Below the pieces are notes generated by a model. It was not told the DNA's origin and ran no database searches. It saw only the letters and a list, made by a program, of their open reading frames with translations. DNA of 9,035 nt, taken from the NCBI GenBank assembly GCA_026993285.1, contig JALWTZ010000042.1, forward strand, positions 1 to 9,035. Direction: 5' to 3'. The translations under genes and the position numbers were made by a program. Positions 1-7,650 of this stretch are shown here, piece after piece. Origin of the DNA: Lysobacterales bacterium. GTDB lineage: Bacteria > Pseudomonadota > Gammaproteobacteria > Xanthomonadales > S139-57. Numbering within the stretch: the first letter of the stretch is position 1; each line of letters begins with the position of its first letter.

Positions 1-1
1 G

Positions 2-3000
2 ACGGTCACCTGTACTCGTGCCAGCCTGACCAATGGCAGCGCGGCACCCACGGTCAGCGTGGTGGCTCGGGTTACCGGCGCACAGCTGGGCACCATTACC
101 ACCACCGCCAACATCAGCGCGGATACGACCGACCCAGACCCGAACAACAATGTGGCCACGGCCGATGTGGATATCAATGCCGGTACGGATGTTTCCGTGA
201 CCATCGGTGCCAGCAGCACCAATGTGATTCAGGGAGACCTGGTCAGCTTGACCCTGCGGCCACGCAACAATGGCCCGCACGATGCGGACAATGTTGAAGT
301 CCAATACACGCTGCCCACAGGCTGGAGTATTAATACATCCGCATCGGGTACAGGCTGGACCTGTGGTTTTGCTGCACCTGTTGTCAGCTGTACACGGCCC
401 GTGTATACAGTGGGTGCGACCGATGACATTGGCCTGGTGGTCCAGGCACCCAGCCCGGTAGCAGCACCCACCAACTTTACTCATCCTGTGGTGATTACCA
501 CCACCACACCCGATGGCATTGCCAGCAATAACAATGACAGCGTGAACATTTTGGTGAACCCGGATGGTGCGGATCTGGAACTGACCAAGAGCAAGGGGCC
601 CAACCCGGTGGCCATGGGCAGCCAGATCACCAACACCATTACCGTGGTCAATAACGGTCCGCGTGACGCCGCCAGCGGTACGGTCACGGTGCAGGATGTG
701 ATCAACACGGCTGTGGAAACCTATGTGAGCTTCTCCGGCACCAATTGGTCCTGTGTGGACAACAGTCCCAATATCGACTGTACCTACAATGCGGCCCTGA
801 ACAATGGTGCCAGTACCACGCTGACCATCATTACCCAGGCAGTGGCCACGGCCAATGCAACCGAGACGGTGAGCAATACCGCCACGGCGGGCTACAGTGG
901 TTCTCCCGGAGACTATGACACCAGCAACAACAGCGATACGGCGACCGTGACCTCCACCCAGGCCATTGCCGACCTGCAGCTAAACAAGGCTGCATCTGCG
1001 GAGAATAGTGATGGTGACATCACCCGTCTGGATGCGGACCCACTGACCCCCAATCTGGAAAATACCATCACTTATACCCTGACCTTGTTCAATCATGGCC
1101 CTGATGCCGCGGGCGGTATCACGCTGACTGACCCCATTCCCGGGTTTGTTTCCGGGGCCGGGGGCACCACGGTTACGGTGGCTTCCATTGTAGATGGAGC
1201 TTCTGCAGATGTTTCCACGAACTGGTCCTGCACGACGGGTAGCACGGTGACTTGTTCCCAGACGGGTGGAGCGACCCTGAGCCTCGGTGCTATGGCCATC
1301 TTTACCATTACTGTTACCCGCCCTATCTACGCTGGTTCTCGCACCAACAATGCCTCGGCCTATTCCAGCCTGGTTGGTGATGATAACCGCAGCAACAACA
1401 CGGACTCGGCCACGGTCTATGTGGAACCAGTGGCGGATGTCATGGTGCAAAGCAAGACGGTGACACCCAACCCTGTACGGGCAGGCGTGGAAGCCACCTA
1501 TACCATTACCGTGCGCAACAACGGCCCGTCCACCGCGCAGAATGTGCAGATGGTGGATAGCTTCAACCTGCCGGCAGGGGATACCGGCTTCACCTTTATT
1601 TCCTATAACAACCCGGCGGGCACCTGCAGTGGCCTGACCGCGGGCACCAGCTATACCAGCGTGGACGCACCGGCGCTGACCTGTAACCTGGGCGCCCTGT
1701 CCAATGGCCAGGCGCAGAGTGTGACTGTGAAGATTCGGCCTAACTTCATGACCGGTTCTCCGGCACGTACTTTCCAGAATTCCGTCAATGTCAGCACCAC
1801 TACCTATGACGACAACGCGGCCAACGATAACTTGGGCCCTATTAGTCTAAATATTGTTGCCGATGAGGTGGACCTGTTGATCAACAACAGCGACACACCG
1901 GACCCGGTAGCCTGGGATCCGGCTTCTGGTGGTGACAATGCCAATAATGATGTGGTCTACGATGTGGCCTTTACCAATAACGGGCCTTCCTATGCAACAG
2001 GCGTGCAATATGTTTACTACATGCAGCCTAAAATCAATAAAACGGTTCGCTTTGATTGCGATGAGGCCAATCCTAGTGATGCCTGCGGCACTTCAGCAGA
2101 TACGTGCAGCATTACATCCGGGATTAACCCTGTTACAGGCCCAGATACTTTGGAACTGACCTGTACGGCAACTACTGTTACCGGTGTGGCTGATGAAATG
2201 ACCGCCAACAGTACAGGCCACCGCTATTTGCATTTCCGTATCATCAGCAAGCCGGATGCCGGTGGAGATACCCACGCCACCAATGCCGTGATTTCCGCCA
2301 ATGAGATCGAATCGCTGGCAGGTAACAATGCCGAAGCGGAGACTACCTCCGTGCTGGGTCGTGTCGATCTGCAGGTGGGCAAGACGGCCAGCCCGAACAG
2401 CGTACAGTTGCACCAGCCCTTCGACTGGGTGATTACCGTCACCAATAACGGCCCGGTGGAAAGTACCACCACAACCCTGACCGATACCCTGCCGGCCAAT
2501 ATGGCCTTGCATGGCAGTATCACCGTGGTCAATCCGGACGATGCCGGTGCCAGCTGCAATCTGGCGGGGCAGGATCTGACCTGTGACCTGGGGCTGTTGA
2601 ACAATGGTTCCACAGCCACCATCACCATCCCCATGCAGGTCATCAGCTTTACGGCAGCCAGCCAGGACAATTGTGCCTCGGCCACCACCAACGGGCTGGA
2701 TCTGGTAACGGGCAACAACACCAATGTTTGTGGTACGGTGACTGTCGATAACAGTTATTTCCCGGCTGATTATGGTGATGCCCCGGATGGCAGTGCAGGC
2801 ACCGGTACCGGGGACTACACCACCACCTTCGACAATGGTGGTGCCCGTCACCTGCAACCGGGTTTGACCACCTGGCTCGGTGCTTGTGTGGATGCGGACG
2901 GTGCCGGTACGCAGCAGAATACAGCCGCTGATGCCGACGATGTTGGTGCTGGCAGCGTTCAGGCAGGCACCTGTGCGGCTAATGATGACGAAGATGGCGT

Positions 3001-5713
3001 GGTGCTGCCACCGGCCTTTATCGACGGCCAGACAGCCGACCTGGACATCACCATCTCCGGCGCGGCTTGCACGCTGGATGGCTGGATCGACTACAACCGG
3101 GATGGTGATTTCGATGATGCCAATGAGCAGATTTTCACCAGCCTGAACCTGGCCGTGGGTACCAGTACGCAAACCATTACCGTGCCGGCCGGCATCACTG
3201 TCGGCAACAGCTATGCGCGTTTCCGCTGTTCACCGGGCGGTGGTCTGGGGCCGGAAGGCGAGGTGACCGATGGCGAAGTGGAAGACTATCTGGTCTCCCT
3301 GCAACCGGATGCCGGCAGTTCCCCCACACCCACCGACTACGGCGATGCTCCGGATACCGGTATTGGAACCGGCACCGGCAATTACCAGACGAGCGGTGCG
3401 GATGATGGTGCCAGCCATGTGCTGGGTGTGGCCGGGGCTGGCTGGATGGGCCAGTGCGTGGATTCCGATGTGGATGGGCAGCAGGACATCACTGCCACGG
3501 CGGATGACACGACTGCTGCCGGTGGCGTGGCTTCGCCGGTGACCAGTGGCAGCTGTGCCACGGCAGGAGATGACGAGGATGGCGTGACCTTCAACAACCT
3601 GCTGCGGGAAAACAATGGCTATGACATCACGGTCAGCAACGGTTCACCCAACAACTGCCTGTTGAACGCCTGGATCGATTTCAACGGCGATGGCGACTTC
3701 AATGATGCCAATGAACAGATTGCCAGTGATGGCGCGCTGAATGCGGGTAATACCCTGAATCTGACGGGTACCGTGCCCGCAGGCTTTACCGGCTATACCT
3801 ATGCCCGTTTCCGCTGCTCCTCCGATGCCGGCCTCAACCCCTTCGGTGCGGCTTCCGACGGGGAAGTGGAAGATTACCGGGTGATCATCGCTCCCGATCC
3901 CGCCGTGACCGCCACCGACTTTGGTGATGCGCCGGATGCCACGGCCAGCGAGGCTGCTGAAGACTACAGCACCACGCTGGGCAACAATGGCCCGGAACAC
4001 CGGATTCAGGCAGCCGGCCCGTGGCTGGGGCAGTGCGTGGACAGTGATGCCGGTACCGCCCAGTCGCTGGATGCCCTGGCTGACGATGGTGCTGCCGCGG
4101 CAGGCCCTGCCGTGACCGAGGGTAGCTGTGCCCCGGCCGGTGATGACGAAGACGGTGTGGCCTTCAATGCCCTCCCGCGGGAGAATCAAGCGCTGGATAT
4201 TGAGGTCAGCAACGGTTCGGCGACCAGTTGTCTGCTCAACGCCTGGATCGATTACAACCGCAATGGTGATTTCACCGATGCCGGTGAACAGATCGCAACG
4301 GATGTGAATCTGGCCAATGGCGGTACCGTGACCCTCAACAGTATGGTGCCTGTGGGCAGCGCGGGCATGACCTGGGCACGCTTCCGCTGTGCCAGCAGCA
4401 GCACCACGCCCACGGGTCTGGCGCTGGATGGGGAGGTTGAAGACTATCGTATCCAGATTCAACCAGATCCGGCAGTAACCGCTACGGACTTTGGTGACAA
4501 CCCGGACAGCAGCAACATGCAGGCTTATGCCGATCTGCAAACCCTGCTGGATAATAATGGCCCGGCCCATGTGCTGGTCGCCGGCGGCCCCTATCTGGGT
4601 ACCTGCGTGGATTCGGATCTCGGCACCGCGCAGGATCTCTACGCCCAGGCGGATGACAGCAATGCGGCAGCCGGTCCCGCCACGGTCATGGGCATCTGTG
4701 CCACTGCCGGTGATGATGAAGACGGCGTCAGCTTCAATGCCTTGCTGCGTGAAGGGCAGGCCATGGATGTGACGGTTACGGCTTCACCGGCGGCAGCCTG
4801 CCTGCTCAATGCCTGGATCGACTATAACCGGGACGGTGATTTCGAGGATGCCGGAGAGCAGCTGGTGACGGATGCCAATCTGGCTGCGGGTGCCAGCATG
4901 AATCTCACCAATGTGATTCCGGCAGGTACCGCGGGCAACACCTGGGCGCGCTTCCGTTGCTCCACCCAGACGGGACTGGGCCCGGAAGGCCCGGCCGCCG
5001 ATGGGGAAGTGGAAGACTACCGCGTGGAAATCCAGCCCGACCCGGCAAGCACCGCCGCGGACTTCGGTGACGCGCCGGACACCTCCAACGCCGAGGGAAC
5101 CGGGGATTACAGCACCATTCTGGACAACAATGGTCCCAGCCATTTGTTGAACCCCGGTGGACCGTATCTGGGTGCCTGCGTGGATTCGGATGATGGCAAC
5201 GCGCAGGCCATGGATGCCCTGGCCGACGACGGTGCCGTGGCCACCGGCCCGACAGTCACCCTGGGTACCTGTGCCGTGGCCAATGAAGACGAGGATGGAC
5301 TGGAGTTCATGAGCCCGCTCAATCGCGGCTCCAGTGTGCGTGCACGGATTACCACCGGCCCGGATGCCGCCTGTCTGCTGAACCTGTGGATTGATTTCGA
5401 CCAGGACGGCGTGTTCAACAACATGGATGAGCATGTGATCGCGGATGTATCCCAGGCTGCGGGTTTGACCGTGGATCATCGTATCCAGGTACCGTACGGG
5501 GCAACCGAAGGAGATTCCTACGTTCGCCTGCGTTGCAGCAGTGACCCGGGTCTCGGCCCCACCGGTCCGGCCAGTGATGGTGAGGTGGAAGATTATCTGG
5601 CGACCATCTCGGCCGTGTTGATCATCCCCACGCTGAGTCCAGCAGGAACGGGCTTGCTGCTGTTGATGCTGCTGTGGATGGTCTGGCGGCGTAGGGAATT
5701 ACTGCAGAAATAA
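2..5713 (+). CDS. Giant DUF11/GEVED repeat surface protein with IPTL-CTERM anchor (5' end missing)
   Basis: The frame is open from the first bases of the window, so the ATG/GTG-like codons near base 59 are internal and the true start is upstream. The visible 1903 residues hold the end of one DUF11 repeat, six full DUF11 repeats (about residues 63-922), five GEVED modules (about 923-1870), and a C-terminal IPTL motif, hydrophobic segment and basic tail (1875-1903). DUF11 repeats are Ig-like beta-sandwich units common in very large exported bacterial proteins. The protein is rich in Asn, Thr, Asp and Gly, with few Lys and regularly spaced cysteines, as expected for a secreted, disulfide-stabilised stalk or adhesin. 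I infer that it is exported and held at the envelope by its tail. Its ligand is unknown. A strong terminator directly follows, so it probably ends its transcription unit. The family call is confident; the role as an adhesin is inference. Confidence 0.93.
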   Translation, partial: TVTCTRASLTNGSAAPTVSVVARVTGAQLGTITTTANISADTTDPDPNNNVATADVDINAGTDVSVTIGASSTNVIQGDLVSLTLRPRNNGPHDADNVEVQYTLPTGWSINTSASGTGWTCGFAAPVVSCTRPVYTVGATDDIGLVVQAPSPVAAPTNFTHPVVITTTTPDGIASNNNDSVNILVNPDGADLELTKSKGPNPVAMGSQITNTITVVNNGPRDAASGTVTVQDVINTAVETYVSFSGTNWSCVDNSPNIDCTYNAALNNGASTTLTIITQAVATANATETVSNTATAGYSGSPGDYDTSNNSDTATVTSTQAIADLQLNKAASAENSDGDITRLDADPLTPNLENTITYTLTLFNHGPDAAGGITLTDPIPGFVSGAGGTTVTVASIVDGASADVSTNWSCTTGSTVTCSQTGGATLSLGAMAIFTITVTRPIYAGSRTNNASAYSSLVGDDNRSNNTDSATVYVEPVADVMVQSKTVTPNPVRAGVEATYTITVRNNGPSTAQNVQMVDSFNLPAGDTGFTFISYNNPAGTCSGLTAGTSYTSVDAPALTCNLGALSNGQAQSVTVKIRPNFMTGSPARTFQNSVNVSTTTYDDNAANDNLGPISLNIVADEVDLLINNSDTPDPVAWDPASGGDNANNDVVYDVAFTNNGPSYATGVQYVYYMQPKINKTVRFDCDEANPSDACGTSADTCSITSGINPVTGPDTLELTCTATTVTGVADEMTANSTGHRYLHFRIISKPDAGGDTHATNAVISANEIESLAGNNAEAETTSVLGRVDLQVGKTASPNSVQLHQPFDWVITVTNNGPVESTTTTLTDTLPANMALHGSITVVNPDDAGASCNLAGQDLTCDLGLLNNGSTATITIPMQVISFTAASQDNCASATTNGLDLVTGNNTNVCGTVTVDNSYFPADYGDAPDGSAGTGTGDYTTTFDNGGARHLQPGLTTWLGACVDADGAGTQQNTAADADDVGAGSVQAGTCAANDDEDGVVLPPAFIDGQTADLDITISGAACTLDGWIDYNRDGDFDDANEQIFTSLNLAVGTSTQTITVPAGITVGNSYARFRCSPGGGLGPEGEVTDGEVEDYLVSLQPDAGSSPTPTDYGDAPDTGIGTGTGNYQTSGADDGASHVLGVAGAGWMGQCVDSDVDGQQDITATADDTTAAGGVASPVTSGSCATAGDDEDGVTFNNLLRENNGYDITVSNGSPNNCLLNAWIDFNGDGDFNDANEQIASDGALNAGNTLNLTGTVPAGFTGYTYARFRCSSDAGLNPFGAASDGEVEDYRVIIAPDPAVTATDFGDAPDATASEAAEDYSTTLGNNGPEHRIQAAGPWLGQCVDSDAGTAQSLDALADDGAAAAGPAVTEGSCAPAGDDEDGVAFNALPRENQALDIEVSNGSATSCLLNAWIDYNRNGDFTDAGEQIATDVNLANGGTVTLNSMVPVGSAGMTWARFRCASSSTTPTGLALDGEVEDYRIQIQPDPAVTATDFGDNPDSSNMQAYADLQTLLDNNGPAHVLVAGGPYLGTCVDSDLGTAQDLYAQADDSNAAAGPATVMGICATAGDDEDGVSFNALLREGQAMDVTVTASPAAACLLNAWIDYNRDGDFEDAGEQLVTDANLAAGASMNLTNVIPAGTAGNTWARFRCSTQTGLGPEGPAADGEVEDYRVEIQPDPASTAADFGDAPDTSNAEGTGDYSTILDNNGPSHLLNPGGPYLGACVDSDDGNAQAMDALADDGAVATGPTVTLGTCAVANEDEDGLEFMSPLNRGSSVRARITTGPDAACLLNLWIDFDQDGVFNNMDEHVIADVSQAAGLTVDHRIQVPYGATEGDSYVRLRCSSDPGLGPTGPASDGEVEDYLATISAVLIIPTLSPAGTGLLLLMLLWMVWRRRELLQK
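188..2757 (+). repeat. Six DUF11 (conserved repeat TIGR01451-like) units in the giant protein
   Basis: Repeats begin near 188, 572, 971, 1436, 1871 and 2366, about 128-165 residues each. Each starts with an Asp-hydrophobic strand (DVSVTIG, DLELTKS, DLQLNKA, DVMVQSK, DLLINNS, DLQVGKT). Most then have T-I-T-V-x-N-N-G-P or a close variant (for example VVNNGPRDA, VRNNGPSTA, VTNNGPVES) and end in D-x-x-x-x-N-N. A partial repeat precedes the first one, ending DPDPNNNVATADV. Each unit also carries at least one cysteine pair, such as WTCGFAAPVVSC and WSCVDNSPNIDC, which suggests an intradomain disulfide. Repeat 5 is the most divergent, with an insertion before the NNGP motif and extra cysteines. Confidence 0.88.
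2768..5611 (+). repeat. Five tandem GEVED modules
   Basis: Modules start at D-[YF]-G-D-[AN]-P-D (2768, 3335, 3917, 4487, 5060) and end at the family signature DGEVEDY, giving spacings of 189, 194, 190 and 191 residues and a last module of about 183. Each has in order: GP/TxxLGxCVDSD or similar; an Asp/Ala-rich stretch; a GxCAxxxDEDG motif; a C-[LT]-[LD]-x-W-I-D-[YF]-[ND] strand running into an Asp-rich loop; and AR[FL]RCS before DGEVEDY. The Asp-rich loop (near 3089, 3677, 4250, 4820 and 5393) resembles an EF-hand or dockerin-like calcium loop. Four cysteines recur at equivalent positions in all five modules. GEVED domains are known from large secreted bacterial proteins; calcium binding here is inferred from the loop pattern. 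Confidence 0.88.
5624..5713 (+). other. IPTL-CTERM-like C-terminal sorting/anchor signal
   Basis: The last 29 residues begin IPTLSPAG, continue into a hydrophobic stretch rich in Leu and Met (GTGLLLLMLLWMVW) and end in an Arg-Arg-Arg cluster. This is the three-part layout of the IPTL-CTERM tail, which resembles the PEP-CTERM signal. The usual form is IPTLSEWG; here the positions after IPTLS are Pro-Ala-Gly. The tail implies Sec export followed by recognition by a membrane sorting or processing enzyme, which is not encoded in this window. Confidence 0.82.
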
Positions 5714-5737
5714 TTAACTGTACAGGCAGTAGCAACG

Positions 5738-5770
5738 GGGCCGGCATTTGCCGGCCCTTTTGTTTTGTTT
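5738..5770 (+). terminator. Rho-independent terminator of the giant gene
   Basis: GGGCCGGC (5738-5745) and GCCGGCCC (5750-5757) form a perfect 8-bp GC stem with an ATTT loop, followed at once by TTTTGTTTTGTTT. It lies 24 bases past the TAA stop. Stem, short loop and T-tract are all textbook on the plus strand. Confidence 0.93.
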
Positions 5771-5882
5771 GAGTACCTTGCCACGAAGCTTGGATAACAT
5801 GGCCGTTGCAGCCGGCCAACATGTGAAAAGGGATGCATGGCTTGTCAACCATATTGCAGTTGATGCGTTAGGAAGACTAAAA

Positions 5883-5908
5883 GCCGTCTGAAGGTCATGC
5901 GGTCTGAA
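5883..5908 (+). repeat. Pair of direct repeats upstream of the exported-protein gene
   Basis: GCCGTCTGAA (5883-5892) and GCGGTCTGAA (5899-5908) match at 9 of 10 positions with a 16-bp period, 66 bases before the downstream start codon. Direct repeats in such a position can be an operator. The rest of 5771-5973 shows a weak dyad (TGGCCG 5800-5805, CGGCCA 5813-5818). I could not find a convincing sigma-70 promoter: TTGTCA at 5842-5847 is a good -35, but no matching -10 lies at proper spacing. Confidence 0.3.
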
Positions 5909-5973
5909 TATGCAGTTCTTCCGGTAGACTGATGAGGGCCTGTACAAGATGTTCAACCACAATAGGAACCATT

Positions 5974-6549
5974 ATGGGCATAATAAGATTGATCCTGTTT
6001 GCTGTATTTTTGGCATCTATGGGGGGCTTGATCCCACACACCGCATGGGCGGGCCCTTCTTCAGGAAGATTTGATCTGAATCATGTCGATTGTGACAACC
6101 TTCAATCAGTGGATAAACGCTTTCGGCGCATGGCAGAAAGAAAATGCACTGCAAACAAACCCAATTATGTCATCAGCAACCGGGGACGGATTCAGTCAGA
6201 GCCCACACCGCCAGATATTTATAAGGGCGCAGACAAGGAAAAGTTCCGTTCCATGATTTCCGATGCCTGGAAGAAGAAATACCCACAGGATAAGGTTCTG
6301 GGAATTCGTTTTCATTCTGACCATTGGGTGAGAAACAGCAATTACAAGGCGGATGCGGTGAGCATCTATAAATCGGATACATCCGTACTTCCCGTATCCG
6401 TTGTTGTCCAGCGTGATGCCAGTGTTGCGACCATCTTCCCGGCGTATATCAACAAAAACAATTTGAGTGGCGAAATCAGCGTTGGGGTTAATACGAAAAA
6501 GAAAAGCTATGTGGTCAAGGAAATGTTGTTGAAGAACTGGAACCCGTGA
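5974..6549 (+). CDS. Small exported protein of unknown function
   Basis: The frame is open from an ATG at 5932, but I chose the ATG at 5974. It has AGGA at 5964-5967, 6 bases upstream, and starts a clear signal peptide: a short N-region with one Arg, a hydrophobic core (LILFAVFLASMGGLI) and a likely signal peptidase I site AWA|GP after residue 26. The upstream extension has no such signals. The 191-residue product matures to about 165 residues, which are rich in Lys, Ser, Asn and Arg, with two cysteines (C40, C58) that could form a disulfide. The C-terminal half alternates hydrophobic and polar residues (VSIYK, VSVVVQRD, EISVGVNTKKK) as in a beta-rich fold. I do not recognise the family. The gene is noticeably AT-rich (about 40-43% G+C in two sampled lines) beside GC-rich neighbours. 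It is monocistronic: a terminator lies before it and a convergent gene after it. Confidence 0.8.
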   Translation: MGIIRLILFAVFLASMGGLIPHTAWAGPSSGRFDLNHVDCDNLQSVDKRFRRMAERKCTANKPNYVISNRGRIQSEPTPPDIYKGADKEKFRSMISDAWKKKYPQDKVLGIRFHSDHWVRNSNYKADAVSIYKSDTSVLPVSVVVQRDASVATIFPAYINKNNLSGEISVGVNTKKKSYVVKEMLLKNWNP

Positions 6550-6569
6550 ATATCGAGTGTTGGCCTGCA

Positions 6570-6594
6570 GACGTTCAGAATCAATCTGAACGTC
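6570..6594. terminator. Perfect 10-bp hairpin between convergent genes (possible bidirectional terminator)
   Basis: GACGTTCAGA (6570-6579) and TCTGAACGTC (6585-6594) pair perfectly around the 5-base loop ATCAA. The hairpin fills most of the 51-bp gap between the stop codons of the exported-protein gene and the LysR gene, the usual place for a shared terminator. Neither side has a T-tract, so classical intrinsic termination is doubtful. It may instead protect 3' ends or act as a protein-binding dyad. Confidence 0.5.
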
Positions 6595-6600
6595 CATGTG

Positions 6601-7530
6601 TCAACCATGTATGTTAATTCGGTTGCTTTGTTCTGCCGCTGCTTCCTGCATGATCCAGTCGCGGAAAGCCTGAATGGCCGGGTGCTTGGCCTTTCTTTCC
6701 GGATAGACCAGATAATAGGCAAAATCGGCGGGCAGGCTGAAATCAAAGGGGCGAATCAGCCGGCCCTCCTGCAAGTCTTCATCCACCAGCGGTGTTCGGC
6801 CCAGCGCCACGCCATGACCGCGAATGGCAGCGTCCAGCATCAGACTGGTATGGGAGTAGGTGAGCCCACTGCGCGGGTCCGGGTGTTCCACGCCCACGGC
6901 CTTGAGCCAGACGAACCAATCCTCCCGGCTGAAATCATCGTGCAGCAGGGTGTGATAGCGCAGGTTCTCCACTTCATCCAGCGGGTGTTCGCCCTGCAGC
7001 AGTTTGGGGCTGCAAACCGGGAAGACATCCTCGCTGAGCAGGGGATGTGCCACCAGCCCGGGCCAGGAGCCCCGGCCTGACCGGATGGCCAGGTCGGCTT
7101 CGTTGTTTTCGAAATCCACCAGCCAGTCGAAGGCGGATACATGGATCTGGATTTCCGGGTGCTTCTCATGAAATTTCCACAAGCGCGGCACCAGCCATTT
7201 GGAAGCAAAGGAGGGCAGGACGCTGATGGTCAGGGTGGAAGGGTCCACCGTGGGGTGAATGCTGCGGGTGGCATGGGCGAGCAGATCCAGCGCTTCGCGT
7301 ACTTCCGGCAGGTATTTCTGCCCATCCTCGGTCAGCATCAACTTGCGATGCAGCCGCTTGAACAGGGGGGCGCCCAAGATTTCTTCGAGATGGCGAATCT
7401 GCTGCGAAACAGCCGCTTGGGTGACAAACAGTTCTTCTGCCGCCCGGGTAAAACTCAGGTGCCTGGCAGCGGCTTCGAAAGCTTTCAGTGCGCGTAATGG
7501 CGGGATGTCGTGATAGGGTGATCTTTCCAT
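6601..7530 (-). CDS. LysR-type transcriptional regulator, GcvA/AmpR/TrpI-like
   Basis: The 309-residue product has the normal length for the family. The N-terminus IPPLRALKAFEAAARHLSFT leads into a winged helix-turn-helix at about residues 27-46 (RAAEELFVTQAAVSQQIRHL), then ILGAPLFKRLHRKLMLTEDG. This pattern is characteristic of the GcvA-like branch. Residues from about 95 to 295 are the periplasmic-binding-protein-like effector domain (ISVLPSFASKWLVPRL, then DLAIRSGRG and GHGVALGR). It would act as a tetrameric DNA-binding regulator responding to a small ligand. The neighbours give no glycine-cleavage, beta-lactamase or tryptophan genes, so the specific target cannot be named. The ATG at 7528-7530 fits the family N-terminus, but the ribosome-binding site before it is weak. 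It is divergent from the kinase, so targets may lie in the shared intergenic region, as is common for LysR proteins. Confidence 0.93.
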   Translation of the reverse strand: MERSPYHDIPPLRALKAFEAAARHLSFTRAAEELFVTQAAVSQQIRHLEEILGAPLFKRLHRKLMLTEDGQKYLPEVREALDLLAHATRSIHPTVDPSTLTISVLPSFASKWLVPRLWKFHEKHPEIQIHVSAFDWLVDFENNEADLAIRSGRGSWPGLVAHPLLSEDVFPVCSPKLLQGEHPLDEVENLRYHTLLHDDFSREDWFVWLKAVGVEHPDPRSGLTYSHTSLMLDAAIRGHGVALGRTPLVDEDLQEGRLIRPFDFSLPADFAYYLVYPERKAKHPAIQAFRDWIMQEAAAEQSNRINIHG

Positions 7531-7576
7531 TAGAAATTCTTATCTGGAGCCGTCAGAAAATATCATTTGAGTCCAG

Positions 7577-7601
7577 GGCGCCAGATCACTAACATGGCGC
7601 C
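7577..7601. promoter_or_regulatory. Dyad upstream of the LysR gene, candidate autoregulatory operator
   Basis: GGCGCCA (7577-7583) and TGGCGCC (7595-7601) are perfect inverted arms around an 11-base centre, 47-71 bases upstream of the regulator's start codon. LysR proteins commonly bind interrupted dyads with an 11-base centre in their own promoter. No T-tract is present, so this is not an intrinsic terminator. Which protein binds is inference from position. Confidence 0.4.
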
Positions 7602-7602
7602 T

Positions 7603-7639
7603 CGTTCAGCGGCACTACGCAGTTCTGGATGCCTGAACG
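7603..7639. repeat. Inverted repeat CGTTCAG/CTGAACG
   Basis: CGTTCAG (7603-7609) and CTGAACG (7633-7639) are perfect 7-bp arms 23 bases apart. The same two heptamers form the core of the hairpin at 6570-6594, on the other side of the LysR gene. It could be a second regulator half-site pair or chance. Confidence 0.3.
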
Positions 7640-7650
7640 GTCATCTTACC

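Noticed and set aside
2093..3172. Long minus-strand open frame of 359 codons, and similar ones at 3644-4570, 4784-5479 and 980-1450
   Set aside because: They lie antisense to the repeat-rich giant gene. They arise from its GC-rich, repetitive codon pattern, have no recognisable domains, and give odd Gly/Ile/Arg-rich products.
5883..5892. Neisseria-type DNA uptake sequence GCCGTCTGAA
   Set aside because: A single exact decamer with no other copy noticed in the window, and the gene content does not suggest Neisseriaceae. Kept only as part of the direct-repeat finding.
5593..5962. Overlapping minus-strand frames across the terminator and intergenic region
   Set aside because: They cross a strong terminator hairpin and the 3' end of the giant gene, with no ribosome-binding site and no domain.
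5932..5973. Upstream ATG as the start of the exported-protein gene
   Set aside because: It would put 14 polar residues with two cysteines before the signal peptide and has no good ribosome-binding site; the ATG at 5974 has AGGA 6 bases away.
6598..7080. Plus-strand 160-codon frame
   Set aside because: It is the antisense shadow of the LysR gene, which has clear family motifs.
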